NCBI GenBank assembly: GCA_947504195.1
Contig: CANNGN010000002.1
Coordinates: 186,001-250,000, forward strand
From: an uncultured Vibrio sp.
GTDB lineage: Bacteria; Pseudomonadota; Gammaproteobacteria; Enterobacterales; Vibrionaceae
Length of the DNA stretch: 64,000 bases
Direction: 5' to 3'
A model generated the notes under the pieces. The model was not told where the DNA came from. It did not search any database and saw nothing but the letters and a program-made list of their open reading frames with translations. The translations under genes and the position numbers were made by a program. Positions within the stretch are counted from its first letter, which is position 1, and each line of letters begins with the position of its first letter. Shown one piece after another: positions 1 through 7,776 of the stretch.

Positions 1-192
1 TCGGCTCAAATGTTAGCGTATGATGCGGATATGGCAGGAGGCCGAATTCAGTCGATCAAATTGGAATACGACATCAGCGACAACTGGAAAACTACGCTTC
101 GTTATGTCGATTATGTGAGCGGAGATTATTCGCTTCTTTCAGATGTAAGTGACCGAGACCGATTGATCCTTTCAACTCGCTATGCGTTTTAG
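1..192 (+). CDS. C-terminal end of a probable outer-membrane protein (partial)
   Basis: The reading frame is open from the window edge, so only the last 63 residues are visible. They alternate polar and hydrophobic residues in short strands (for example KLEYDIS, TTLRYVDYV, RLILSTRYAF) and end in a terminal phenylalanine. That is the usual end signal of Gram-negative outer-membrane beta-barrels recognised by the BAM machinery. The family cannot be assigned from this fragment: a porin-like or DUF1302-type barrel are both possible. The barrel reading is inference from the pattern and the terminal Phe. Confidence 0.6.
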   Translation, partial: SAQMLAYDADMAGGRIQSIKLEYDISDNWKTTLRYVDYVSGDYSLLSDVSDRDRLILSTRYAF

Positions 193-351
193 ATCGATTT
201 CTTGCCTCTTACCTTAAAATTATCCCATCCTAAAACTCTCTAATGATGCGAATAATGTCCTTATTCACATCATATTTTGATTTGATTAATGGGCCTATTC
301 GAATCATAATGTGATTTGAATAGGCGGTGTTTTCAAATTAAGGAGTTATCT

Positions 352-1455
352 ATGTGGATTTGGCAGCAAGAGTCATGGCCAAGTTTTAACTGGGATAAAG
401 GTATCATCGAGCCACTCGTTAGAGAGACGCGCCTTAACCAAGGCGTTTTGCTAGGTAAGATGTTATGCCAACCCTTTGATCAAACAGAAAATATGCTCGA
501 TACTTTGTTGGCGAACATTGTGCATTCCAGTGCGATAGAAGGCGAAAAGCTGAATGCCTTCTCGGTGCGGTCATCGCTCGCGCATAAATTGGATATAACA
601 GAAGAGACCCCTTTTCCAACCACCAATCAAACCGATGGTCTTGCAGAAATAATGCTTGATGCGGTTAATAACCTAGATGCACCTTTAACGCTTCAGCGGA
701 TTCTGGATTGGCACGCCTTATTATTTCCAGAGGGATATACCATGTTTAACCCCGTGGTAGGTGGGCAATTACGGGGTGATGCGCCGATGCAAGTTATATC
801 GGGTCGGTTAGATAAACCTGTTGTCCATTTTGAGGCTCCAAATAGAGAGGAGTTAGATAATGAGTTGAGTGTATTCACTCAATGGTTTAACGATTCGAGG
901 ATGGATAACACGCTCGACCCATTGTTACGGGCAGCCATTACTCATCTTTGGTTTGTTACTTTGCACCCTTTAGATGATGGCAATGGTCGAATCACGCGTC
1001 TACTCACTGATCTAGCGTTAGCTCAAGCAGAGCATCAATCTGTGAGGTTTTATGCCATGTCGGTGGCTATTCTCGCCAATCGAAAAAGCTATTACGACAT
1101 TCTAGAGCAAACTCAAAAAGGTGGAATGGATATTACCGTATGGCTCAAGTGGTTTTTTGAAACATTGAATCAAACTTTTGATGCGGCGTTACAGGAGATA
1201 GATAAAACGGTATTCAAAACGAACTTTTGGCGACAAACCGATCAATCTCGGTTATCGAGAGAACAAACCAAAGTGCTGAATCGAATGCTGGATGGTGATT
1301 TCCCCGAAGGGATCAATACGTCTCAATACCACAAAGTCACCAAGGTAAGTAAACCCACCGCCACTCGTCATTTAGCGGCATTGGTTGAGCTTGGTTGTCT
1401 TGTAAAATCTGGGGCAGGTGGCCGAAGCACGCGGTATCATTTGGTGAGGCAATAA
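352..1455 (+). CDS. Fic family protein (DUF4172 N-terminus, Fic core, winged helix)
   Basis: This 367-residue protein belongs to the Fic family, which usually transfers AMP from ATP onto a target protein. The core motif HPLDDGNGR begins near residue 205 and matches HPFx(D/E)GN(G/K)R. An SSAIEG stretch near residues 59-64 fits the (S/T)xxxE(G/N) inhibitory-helix motif, so the enzyme is probably self-inhibited (class II Fic). The N-terminus (WIWQQESWPSFNWD) looks like the DUF4172 module of proteobacterial Fic proteins. The C-terminal ~70 residues resemble a winged helix (KPTATRHLAALVELGCL) that could bind DNA. I chose the ATG behind AAGGAG rather than the in-frame codon 12 residues upstream. 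It stands alone; target unknown. Confidence 0.88.
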   Translation: MWIWQQESWPSFNWDKGIIEPLVRETRLNQGVLLGKMLCQPFDQTENMLDTLLANIVHSSAIEGEKLNAFSVRSSLAHKLDITEETPFPTTNQTDGLAEIMLDAVNNLDAPLTLQRILDWHALLFPEGYTMFNPVVGGQLRGDAPMQVISGRLDKPVVHFEAPNREELDNELSVFTQWFNDSRMDNTLDPLLRAAITHLWFVTLHPLDDGNGRITRLLTDLALAQAEHQSVRFYAMSVAILANRKSYYDILEQTQKGGMDITVWLKWFFETLNQTFDAALQEIDKTVFKTNFWRQTDQSRLSREQTKVLNRMLDGDFPEGINTSQYHKVTKVSKPTATRHLAALVELGCLVKSGAGGRSTRYHLVRQ

Positions 1456-1654
1456 AAGTTATTCTGATATTTTTCTCAAATTGATGTTTTATTCTGACGT
1501 TTTTCTTGTTTGAAATCGATGAAGTGACTCGAATTTCTATTAGAGTAAATTTGATTTCATTAATTCAGACCAATTCCAAAAAAATCACATTCAATTCACC
1601 CATTCGCCTTACAATTCAATACACTCGTATAAATTATCGAAATAGGGTAGATAA

Positions 1655-2032
1655 ATGATTGATTTCAAAAACTCCTCAGTGTTTAAACTCAAGCCGATTA
1701 AGCTTTCGGATGCGAGAGAAGATTTTCATAAGTTTCTAATAGACGGTGAAACCATACTGACGGCATTTAAAAGTGTTCGTGATCAGGTGATCTTTACAAA
1801 TAAGCGCGTTATAGCGGCGAATGTTCAAGGGATTACGGGTTCAAAGGTTGACTATACGTCGCTACCTTTCAGTAAAGTAAATGCATTCTCGGTAGAAACG
1901 TCGGGAACTTTCGACATAGATTGCGAAATTGAACTCTATTTGAGCGAAGTCGGATGCGTTCGTTTTGAAGTAAAAGGTTCGTTCGATATTGTCACGTTTA
2001 ACCGTGCGATTAGTGAATATGTATTAGCCTAA
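1655..2032 (+). CDS. Bacterial PH-domain protein (bPH_1-like)
   Basis: This is a 125-residue soluble protein with no signal peptide. The central part (GETILTAFKSVRDQVIFTN, then KRVIAANVQG and YTSLPFSKVNAFSVET) has the strand pattern of the single-domain bacterial PH-like proteins (YvbH/DUF1696 group). These form a beta sandwich, often as a ring oligomer, and are described in stress settings. Biochemical function in the family is unknown. The gene is monocistronic, preceded by an AT-rich upstream region and followed by a clear hairpin terminator. The fold assignment rests on the motif pattern only. Confidence 0.7.
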   Translation: MIDFKNSSVFKLKPIKLSDAREDFHKFLIDGETILTAFKSVRDQVIFTNKRVIAANVQGITGSKVDYTSLPFSKVNAFSVETSGTFDIDCEIELYLSEVGCVRFEVKGSFDIVTFNRAISEYVLA

Positions 2033-2076
2033 TCAATTTAGCGTTTGTGGGCTAAAAAGTGTGGTAACTGCAAATT

Positions 2077-2110
2077 AAAGGCGAGCCTGAATGGTTCGCC
2101 TTTGTTGTTT
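2077..2110 (+). terminator. Rho-independent terminator after the PH-domain gene
   Basis: AAAGGCGA pairs with TCGCCTTT around a short loop that can add CC/GG pairs, and a T-rich run follows. It closes the PH-domain transcript about 45 bases after its stop. Confidence 0.8.
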
Positions 2111-2245
2111 TAGTTACAGTGTCTCTTATTGAGGTTAGTCATGCGAAAACATATGCTTACAAAGATGATTAAAAATATTGTGATAACTACTGTAACAATA
2201 GTCCCGTTAAGAACGACTAATGATAATCAGATAACTTCTCATATG

Positions 2246-2286
2246 AGCTATCCTTATTTAAGGAGCTACTTATGTTTACTTGGTAA
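2246..2286 (+). promoter_or_regulatory. Leader with Shine-Dalgarno hairpin and four-codon ORF upstream of ynjBCD
   Basis: AGCT-AT-CCTT-ATTT-AAGG-AGCT can fold into a hairpin that buries a perfect AAGGAG ribosome site. Five bases further on is ATG TTT ACT TGG TAA (Met-Phe-Thr-Trp-stop). Just upstream, TAATGATAATCA at about 2219-2230 matches the core of a Fur box. The layout suggests a translated mini-leader or a remodelled start region about 90 bases before ynjB. The rest of the 2033-2376 gap has no gene I can support. Confidence 0.4.
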
Positions 2287-2376
2287 GTTCGGAACTATTT
2301 GGTGAAACGATAGTCTTGAATTTTGTGAGAGTATCAGAATTTATTAACTATAATCATATAAAAAATAAGGAATTAC

Positions 2377-3567
2377 ATGAAACTTTCCACTCGTTTACTT
2401 ACCCTTGCCGCCGCATTGTCTACTTCGGTTGCTACGGCAGCAGACTGGGATAGTATTGTTGAAAAAGCACAAGGACAAACCGTTTATTTTCATGCCTGGG
2501 GTGGGGATGAAAATATAAATGACTACATTCAGTGGGCCGCTGACCGAGTGAACGATCAGTATGGCGTCACGGTAAAACATGTCAAAAACATTGCGCCGAA
2601 TGCGGTGAGTCAAGTGCTTGCTGAAAAGTCTGCTGGTAAGGATACAGGTGGTGCGGTCGACCTTATTTGGATTAACGGTGAAAATTTCGCCAACATGAAG
2701 TCGAATGGTTTGCTCTACGGCCCATTTACACAAGACCTGCCGAGTTATCAGTATGTTGATGTCGAGAATAAACCGACAACGGTGTTTGATTTCACTGTTC
2801 CTGTTGATAATTTAGAAGCACCTTGGGGCATGGCACAGTTAATCTTCCAGTATGATTCTGAGTACGTTTCTAAAGCACCTAACAATGTTGAAGATCTTCT
2901 GGCGTTTGCGAAACAGAATCCTGGACGATTTACTTACCCGGCTCCACCTGCTTTTCACGGCACTACGTTTGTAAAACAAGTGTTATTGGAACTTACCGAT
3001 AACAATCCGGCACTTTATTCGCCTGTAGAAGAGAGTAATTTCGATGAAGTGACAGCTCCATTGTGGAACTATCTTGACCAGTTGCATCCAAACATGTGGC
3101 AAAAGGGCACGACATTCACCGATGGCGCACCTCGCATGAAGCAGTTGTTGAATGATGGTGAGATCTTTATTTCACTTAGCTTTAACCCATTTGACGCCAG
3201 CAGCGCAATTGCGACAGGTCAGCTGCCGGATACTGTCCGTACTTACATTCACCAAGGTGGGACAATCGGTAATACCCATTTCTTGACCATTCCATTTAAT
3301 ACCAGTCACGCAGAAGGTGCGATGGTCTTTTCTAACTTCCTAATGTCACCGGAAGCTCAGGCTCGTAAAGCCAACACCGATATTTGGGGAGACCCAACCG
3401 TTCTTGCAATGGGCAAGCTAACCGATAGCGATCGTGCTATATTTGAGAACTTACCAAAGGGCGTTGCAACCCTTTCAAATGAAGAGCTTTCTAATGTATT
3501 GCGCGAACCTGATACCAGTTGGGTTAGAGCACTTGAAGCAGCTTGGTTAGAACGATACGGAAACTAA
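2377..3567 (+). CDS. ynjB: ABC transporter substrate-binding protein, YnjB type
   Basis: The 396-residue product starts with a cleavable signal peptide (about 21 residues, ending VATAAD) and continues as a periplasmic binding protein. The motif YFHAWGGDENINDYI and the later DLIWINGENFANMK are characteristic of the YnjB group (COG4134), related to thiamine/iron-type extracellular solute-binding proteins. It would capture a substrate in the periplasm and deliver it to the permease encoded next. The substrate of this system is not known with certainty, and no TPP riboswitch is visible upstream. Its 3' end overlaps the permease gene by about 25 bases, indicating one operon (ynjBCD). Confidence 0.88.
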   Translation: MKLSTRLLTLAAALSTSVATAADWDSIVEKAQGQTVYFHAWGGDENINDYIQWAADRVNDQYGVTVKHVKNIAPNAVSQVLAEKSAGKDTGGAVDLIWINGENFANMKSNGLLYGPFTQDLPSYQYVDVENKPTTVFDFTVPVDNLEAPWGMAQLIFQYDSEYVSKAPNNVEDLLAFAKQNPGRFTYPAPPAFHGTTFVKQVLLELTDNNPALYSPVEESNFDEVTAPLWNYLDQLHPNMWQKGTTFTDGAPRMKQLLNDGEIFISLSFNPFDASSAIATGQLPDTVRTYIHQGGTIGNTHFLTIPFNTSHAEGAMVFSNFLMSPEAQARKANTDIWGDPTVLAMGKLTDSDRAIFENLPKGVATLSNEELSNVLREPDTSWVRALEAAWLERYGN

Positions 3568-5312
3568 TAGCGACCTTGAGTATTTTAAAATCCGTTTTAT
3601 CAAGAGGCTCCATTTTTGGGGCCTCACCTTGGCTTACAACGAGCCTATTTCTTGTGCCTGTTGTTGTTGGCCTTCTTGGAACATGGTTACCTGCCTTCGG
3701 TTGGTTTCCGGCAATAAATAGCAACACGCTTAGCTTTACGCCGTGGGAACAATTATTCGCCCATCCCGGTGCGCTTCCTGCGACCATAAAAACCTTAGTT
3801 ACGGGCTTAGGTGCTTCTTTATTAGCACTTATCGTGACCTTACTGATTTTAATTGGGTTATACCCATCAACGGTTTTCAATCGAATTGAACGTAGCCTTG
3901 CTCCTTTATTATCAATACCTCATGCCGCTTTTGCGATAGGGTTAGGCTTGCTGGTGATGCCGAGTGGTTGGCTGGTTCGTTTTGCCGCGCAATTTACCGA
4001 AAGCTTATCGCTCCCGCCATTATGGACAACGTTTCAGGATGTTAATGGCATCAGTTTAATCGTAACTCTTGCTCTAAAAGAGATACCGTTTCTATTGTTT
4101 ATGTCGTTGGCGATTTTACCAACCTTGAAAGCAAAGCAGACGCTGATTTTGGCGGAAAGCTTGGGACACACAAAACGTTACGCGTGGGCTTGGTTGTTGT
4201 TTCCAAGGCTCTATAAACAAATCAAATTACCGTTTTTCGCTGTGGTAGCGTATTCGTTAACGGTGGTTGATATCGCGATGATCGCCGGGCCAACGACGCC
4301 ACCAACACTGGCGGTTATGGTTAATCAATGGTTTTATAATCCAGACTTTCAATATAGAACGATAGGGGCAGCAGGTGCGACGCTGTTACTTGCTATCAAT
4401 GTTGTGGTGTTGGTTGGTTTACATTTCGTAGAAGCGCCATTAAGGAACCTGCGTGGTCGACAATTGCTGCGCGGTGTCTCGCATAGAAGAAGCGTATATT
4501 GGGAATACCCAGTGGCGATGTTCGCCATGTTTTCATTAATCTCACTCTACGTTGCGTCAATCGTACAATTGCTGATGTGGAGCTTTGCTTCGCGTTGGCG
4601 TTATCCAGACCTTATTCCTGAACAGGTATCAATGAGGTCGTGGAGCCGAATTTTTAACCGCATCGAAGAACCCTTCTATAACAGTTTGTTACTGGCAAGT
4701 CTGTCTGCATTCTTTGCGCTCGTACTTGCCATTGTCATGCTTGAAAATGAAGTTAGGGTGAAAAAGAGAAAGCCAAATTATGATGCGGATAAAACGTTGT
4801 TCATCGTGTATCTGCCATTATTGATTCCTCAAATTGCCTTTCTGTTTGGTTTTCAGGTTTTTCTGATTCAAACGGGCTTAGATGCAAATTTTTATTCCTT
4901 ATTATGGTCACATAGCGTGTTTGTTATTCCTTATGTGTTTCTAACGCTGAGTGGGCCTTACCGGAAATTCGATCAGCGTTATAGTGTTGCCGCTGTCACT
5001 TTGTGCGCATGTCCGGTAAAAAGTTTTTGGAAAGTGAAATTTCAAATGTTGTTGCGGCCGATACTCTACGCATTTGCGACAGGTTTTTCCGTCTCAATTG
5101 CTCAGTATTTACCGACGCTTTTTGTCGGAGCAGGGAAGTTTGCCACCATTACGACTGAAACCGTCGCGATGACCAGCGGTGGAGATCGTCGGTTAATCTC
5201 GGTCATGGCGATGTGGCAACAATTGCTACCGCTTGTGATCTTTTTGTTGGCGACCTTAGTGCCTGCCGTTTTGTTTAGAAACCGAAAAGCGATGCAGCAA
5301 AGCTCGTTATAG
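3543..5312 (+). CDS. ynjC: ABC transporter permease, YnjC type (duplicated permease)
   Basis: This 589-residue inner-membrane protein has about a dozen hydrophobic segments in two halves. Each half carries a binding-protein-dependent transport (EAA-type) loop region: near AESLGHTKRYAWAWLLFPRL in the first, and near the C-terminal AAVTLCACPVKSFWKVKFQ in the second. This is the fused two-permease architecture of YnjC (FbpB/ThiP-like). The start is uncertain. The TTG given overlaps ynjB; another TTG 34 bases downstream would also be in frame. Neither has a strong ribosome site, so translation is probably coupled to ynjB. Confidence 0.85.
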   Translation: MVRTIRKLIATLSILKSVLSRGSIFGASPWLTTSLFLVPVVVGLLGTWLPAFGWFPAINSNTLSFTPWEQLFAHPGALPATIKTLVTGLGASLLALIVTLLILIGLYPSTVFNRIERSLAPLLSIPHAAFAIGLGLLVMPSGWLVRFAAQFTESLSLPPLWTTFQDVNGISLIVTLALKEIPFLLFMSLAILPTLKAKQTLILAESLGHTKRYAWAWLLFPRLYKQIKLPFFAVVAYSLTVVDIAMIAGPTTPPTLAVMVNQWFYNPDFQYRTIGAAGATLLLAINVVVLVGLHFVEAPLRNLRGRQLLRGVSHRRSVYWEYPVAMFAMFSLISLYVASIVQLLMWSFASRWRYPDLIPEQVSMRSWSRIFNRIEEPFYNSLLLASLSAFFALVLAIVMLENEVRVKKRKPNYDADKTLFIVYLPLLIPQIAFLFGFQVFLIQTGLDANFYSLLWSHSVFVIPYVFLTLSGPYRKFDQRYSVAAVTLCACPVKSFWKVKFQMLLRPILYAFATGFSVSIAQYLPTLFVGAGKFATITTETVAMTSGGDRRLISVMAMWQQLLPLVIFLLATLVPAVLFRNRKAMQQSSL

Positions 5313-5327
5313 GTGAGAGTATAAAGT

Positions 5328-5966
5328 ATGTCATTTGAGCTAATTGATTTTCAAATCGCCATGGGTGATAGCCCACTGTTCGAACCTTTCTCTTTAACCG
5401 TTAAAGCGGGGCAAGTTGGCGCGATAACGGGCCCGAGTGGTTCCGGTAAGTCGACCATTTTATCGGATATTTTGGGTGATTTAGCGCCAGTGTTCTCTCG
5501 CAAGGGCGGGATGATATTAAACGGTACAGAGCTATCTGGTATCCCAACCTCCAAGCGTCAAATCGGCATTTTATTTCAAGATGATTTGCTGTTTCCGCAC
5601 CTAAATGTCTTCGAAAACTTGGTGTTTGGCTTACCCTCTAAATTGAGCCAACAACAGAAGTATGAACGAATTTCGAGCGCATTGAATCACGCGGGGTTAT
5701 CAGGATTTGAAGAGCGAGATATTGCGACATTATCGGGTGGGCAGCGTTCACGTATTAGTCTACTGAGAACCTTGCTTTCAGAGCCTAAAGTGATCTTGCT
5801 CGATGAGCCTTTCTCAAAGCTCGATGAAACGCTGCGCGACCAATTTAGAAGTTGGGTGTTTAGTCAGATTCAAACTCAAAACATTCCCGCAGTATTGGTC
5901 ACGCATGACGTGAAAGACATCCCCGATAGCGCAGTGAAGACACAACTGAAAATCGTGTCTTCCTGA
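5328..5966 (+). CDS. ynjD: ABC transporter ATP-binding protein, YnjD type
   Basis: A 212-residue ABC ATPase. Walker A is GPSGSGKST (near residues 36-44), the Q-loop is in LFQDDLLFPHLNVFENL, the signature is LSGGQRSR, Walker B is VILLDEPF, and the switch histidine is in VLVTHDVKD. It is shorter than stand-alone transport ATPases, as usual for YnjD. It follows ynjC by 15 bases, completing a one-substrate importer with binding protein, fused permease and ATPase. Energy coupling for this system is well supported; the substrate is not. Confidence 0.9.
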   Translation: MSFELIDFQIAMGDSPLFEPFSLTVKAGQVGAITGPSGSGKSTILSDILGDLAPVFSRKGGMILNGTELSGIPTSKRQIGILFQDDLLFPHLNVFENLVFGLPSKLSQQQKYERISSALNHAGLSGFEERDIATLSGGQRSRISLLRTLLSEPKVILLDEPFSKLDETLRDQFRSWVFSQIQTQNIPAVLVTHDVKDIPDSAVKTQLKIVSS

Positions 5967-6167
5967 TTAAACGAAAAGCCTTGGTGTCACGTGGTTCAGC
6001 TTCGTAGATGATATGCAGTGTCGCTGCGGTGAAACTAACCTAGATAACTTGTGGTCTAATATTTTTACGGAGAGTCATTATGTCTATAGAGACGTATTAA
6101 TGATTGTTGTATTTATCTAAATCTCATTGAAAATATAGATTCATCAATGAAAAAATGGAGCTTGCTT

Positions 6168-6326
6168 ATGCCTTTTTATACTCTGTTAATGATGTATTTT
6201 ATTATCGTGTCACTGTGTTTTTTACTATCCCTGACAATGATTAATAACACCGAGAAGCGAAAGAAGCTTCTTAAAATTAGCGTATCGTGTTTAGTTATTG
6301 GCGGAGGTATGAGCCTCTTTCATTAA
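6168..6326 (+). CDS. Small membrane protein, 52 residues
   Basis: A short frame with two hydrophobic segments (roughly residues 3-24 and 35-50) separated by a basic NNTEKRKKLLK linker. An ATG 21 bases upstream is also in frame, but the ATG chosen has GGAG eight bases before it. It ends directly against the stop codon of the convergent NIF3-like gene. No family recognised. Codon use and the ribosome site make it plausible but not certain. About 100 bases upstream another good ribosome site (ACGGAGAG) precedes a six-codon ORF (MSIETY). Confidence 0.45.
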   Translation: MPFYTLLMMYFIIVSLCFLLSLTMINNTEKRKKLLKISVSCLVIGGGMSLFH

Positions 6327-6650
6327 TCAGATTAAATCCTCCAGGGTTTTGGCTTCAAGGATATGATAGGCGGGCGTTTCGTAGGGGTGTGCTTGAATCA
6401 TCGCTTGGATGGCGAGCTTTGCTTTGTCTCTTAAACACACCATTTCGATCTTTCGTTCAGATACCACTTCAACTTCACCAACGGTACCAATAAAGGGTGT
6501 CGCTCCAGCCTTGGGTTGAAACGTTCCTTCACCTTTTATTGTAAAGGCGCAACGCCGATAATCACCGATCTCTCCAGCGCCTGCCGTTGCCATGGCATCA
6601 ATTACTACATTGACATGATCTTCTGGAACATAAACCGCTATAACCAACAT
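6327..6650 (-). CDS. NIF3-like / YqfO-type small protein
   Basis: This 107-residue protein matches the short gammaproteobacterial proteins annotated as NGG1p-interacting factor 3 (YqfO insert domain), which have a CutA/PII-like fold. Diagnostic stretches are FVPE-like YVPEDHVNVVIDAM, AGAGEIGDYRRCAFT, a Gly-rich GEGTFQPKAGATPFIG, and HPYETPAYHI near the end. Proteins of this group are thought to bind metal or small ligands, but their cellular role is unknown. Full length for the short group. It is transcribed alone, converging on the small membrane-protein gene. Confidence 0.82.
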   Translation of the reverse strand: MLVIAVYVPEDHVNVVIDAMATAGAGEIGDYRRCAFTIKGEGTFQPKAGATPFIGTVGEVEVVSERKIEMVCLRDKAKLAIQAMIQAHPYETPAYHILEAKTLEDLI

Positions 6651-6929
6651 ATATGACGTCCTAGTTTGTTTTTAAGATTAATTTGTACTGCTTATTTTAA
6701 GATAAGTTTATTTAAAAGTAACAAGTTAGATAGACAAATCCGCTAAGTAAAGTTAACCCTTTAGTAGTAGTTTATCTGCCCAATCGATGTGCTCTCTGTT
6801 CTACAATGGTATGAATTGTTAACAAATAAACAACAAAAAAGCCAACGATCACTAGAGATATAAGGCTGTTGAGGGGTTGGCATGAAAATCGCTATCAACT
6901 AAATGACAATCATTTCAAGGAGAGTAACG

Positions 6930-7766
6930 ATGTCTTATATAGAACCCCGTGAGTTTGCAACCAAGATGGTTGATGCAGGCGAACAGAAAATATTTATGTC
7001 AACCCAAGATACCCTAGTAAGAGCCTACATGGCAGGCGCTATTCTTGCTCTAGCAGCATTTTTCGCCATTACTGTTATCGTCACGACGGGCAACGCATTA
7101 ATTGGTGCGGTGCTATTCCCAGTCGGTTTTATCATGCTTTACTTGATGAAGTTCGACCTGTTAACGGGTGTGTTTACGCTTGTCCCGTTGGCCGTCATTG
7201 ATAAGCGTCCCGGATGTACGCCAAATCAACTTTTCCGAAACTGGGGCTTAGTATTTCTAGGAAACTTCGCTGGCGCGCTAACCGTTGCATTTTTCGCTTC
7301 ATTTATTTTGACTTATGGTTACAACACTGACGGTGGAGCACTAGCCGCCAAAGTAAGTACGATAGGTGAGTCACGTACCTTAGGGTATCAGGAGCATGGT
7401 ACTGCAGGGTGGTTCACCATTTTCATCCGAGGAATGTTGTGTAACTGGATGGTTTCAATGGGTGTTGTCGGTGCAATGATTTCAACGTCTGCGGCTGGTA
7501 AAATGATGGCAATGTGGATGCCAATCATGTTGTTCTTCTTTATGGGCTTTGAGCACTCAATTGTAAATATGTTCTTGTTCCCTTTCTCTATGATCATGGG
7601 TGGTGAATTTACGGTTCTTGATTACTTTGTTTGGAATGAAATTCCGACAGCATTAGGAAACCTATTTGGTGGCTTCTTGTTAGTGGGACTGCCAATCTAC
7701 CTTACTCACGTTCGCACAAAATCAGAGCGTAAGATTGATGCGTCTAAGAAAGCCGTAGAAATGTAA
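6930..7766 (+). CDS. Formate/nitrite transporter family channel
   Basis: The 278-residue product has six hydrophobic helices and the family features of FNT channels (FocA/NirC). These include NWGLVFLGNFAGAL around residues 97-110 and CNWMVSMGVV plus FMGFEHSIVNMFLFP in the second half, which carry the re-entrant loops and the conserved His of the channel. It would move formate, nitrite or a similar small monovalent anion across the inner membrane. I cannot separate FocA from NirC by eye. Start chosen at the ATG behind GGAGAG rather than nine codons upstream. The phosphatase-kinase fusion follows ten bases after its stop, so the two are probably co-expressed. Confidence 0.9.
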   Translation: MSYIEPREFATKMVDAGEQKIFMSTQDTLVRAYMAGAILALAAFFAITVIVTTGNALIGAVLFPVGFIMLYLMKFDLLTGVFTLVPLAVIDKRPGCTPNQLFRNWGLVFLGNFAGALTVAFFASFILTYGYNTDGGALAAKVSTIGESRTLGYQEHGTAGWFTIFIRGMLCNWMVSMGVVGAMISTSAAGKMMAMWMPIMLFFFMGFEHSIVNMFLFPFSMIMGGEFTVLDYFVWNEIPTALGNLFGGFLLVGLPIYLTHVRTKSERKIDASKKAVEM

Positions 7767-7776
7767 TTGTTCTATC

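Noticed and set aside
2111..2376. TPP riboswitch upstream of ynjB
   Set aside because: The conserved CTGAGA and ACC...TGATCTGG-type blocks are absent.
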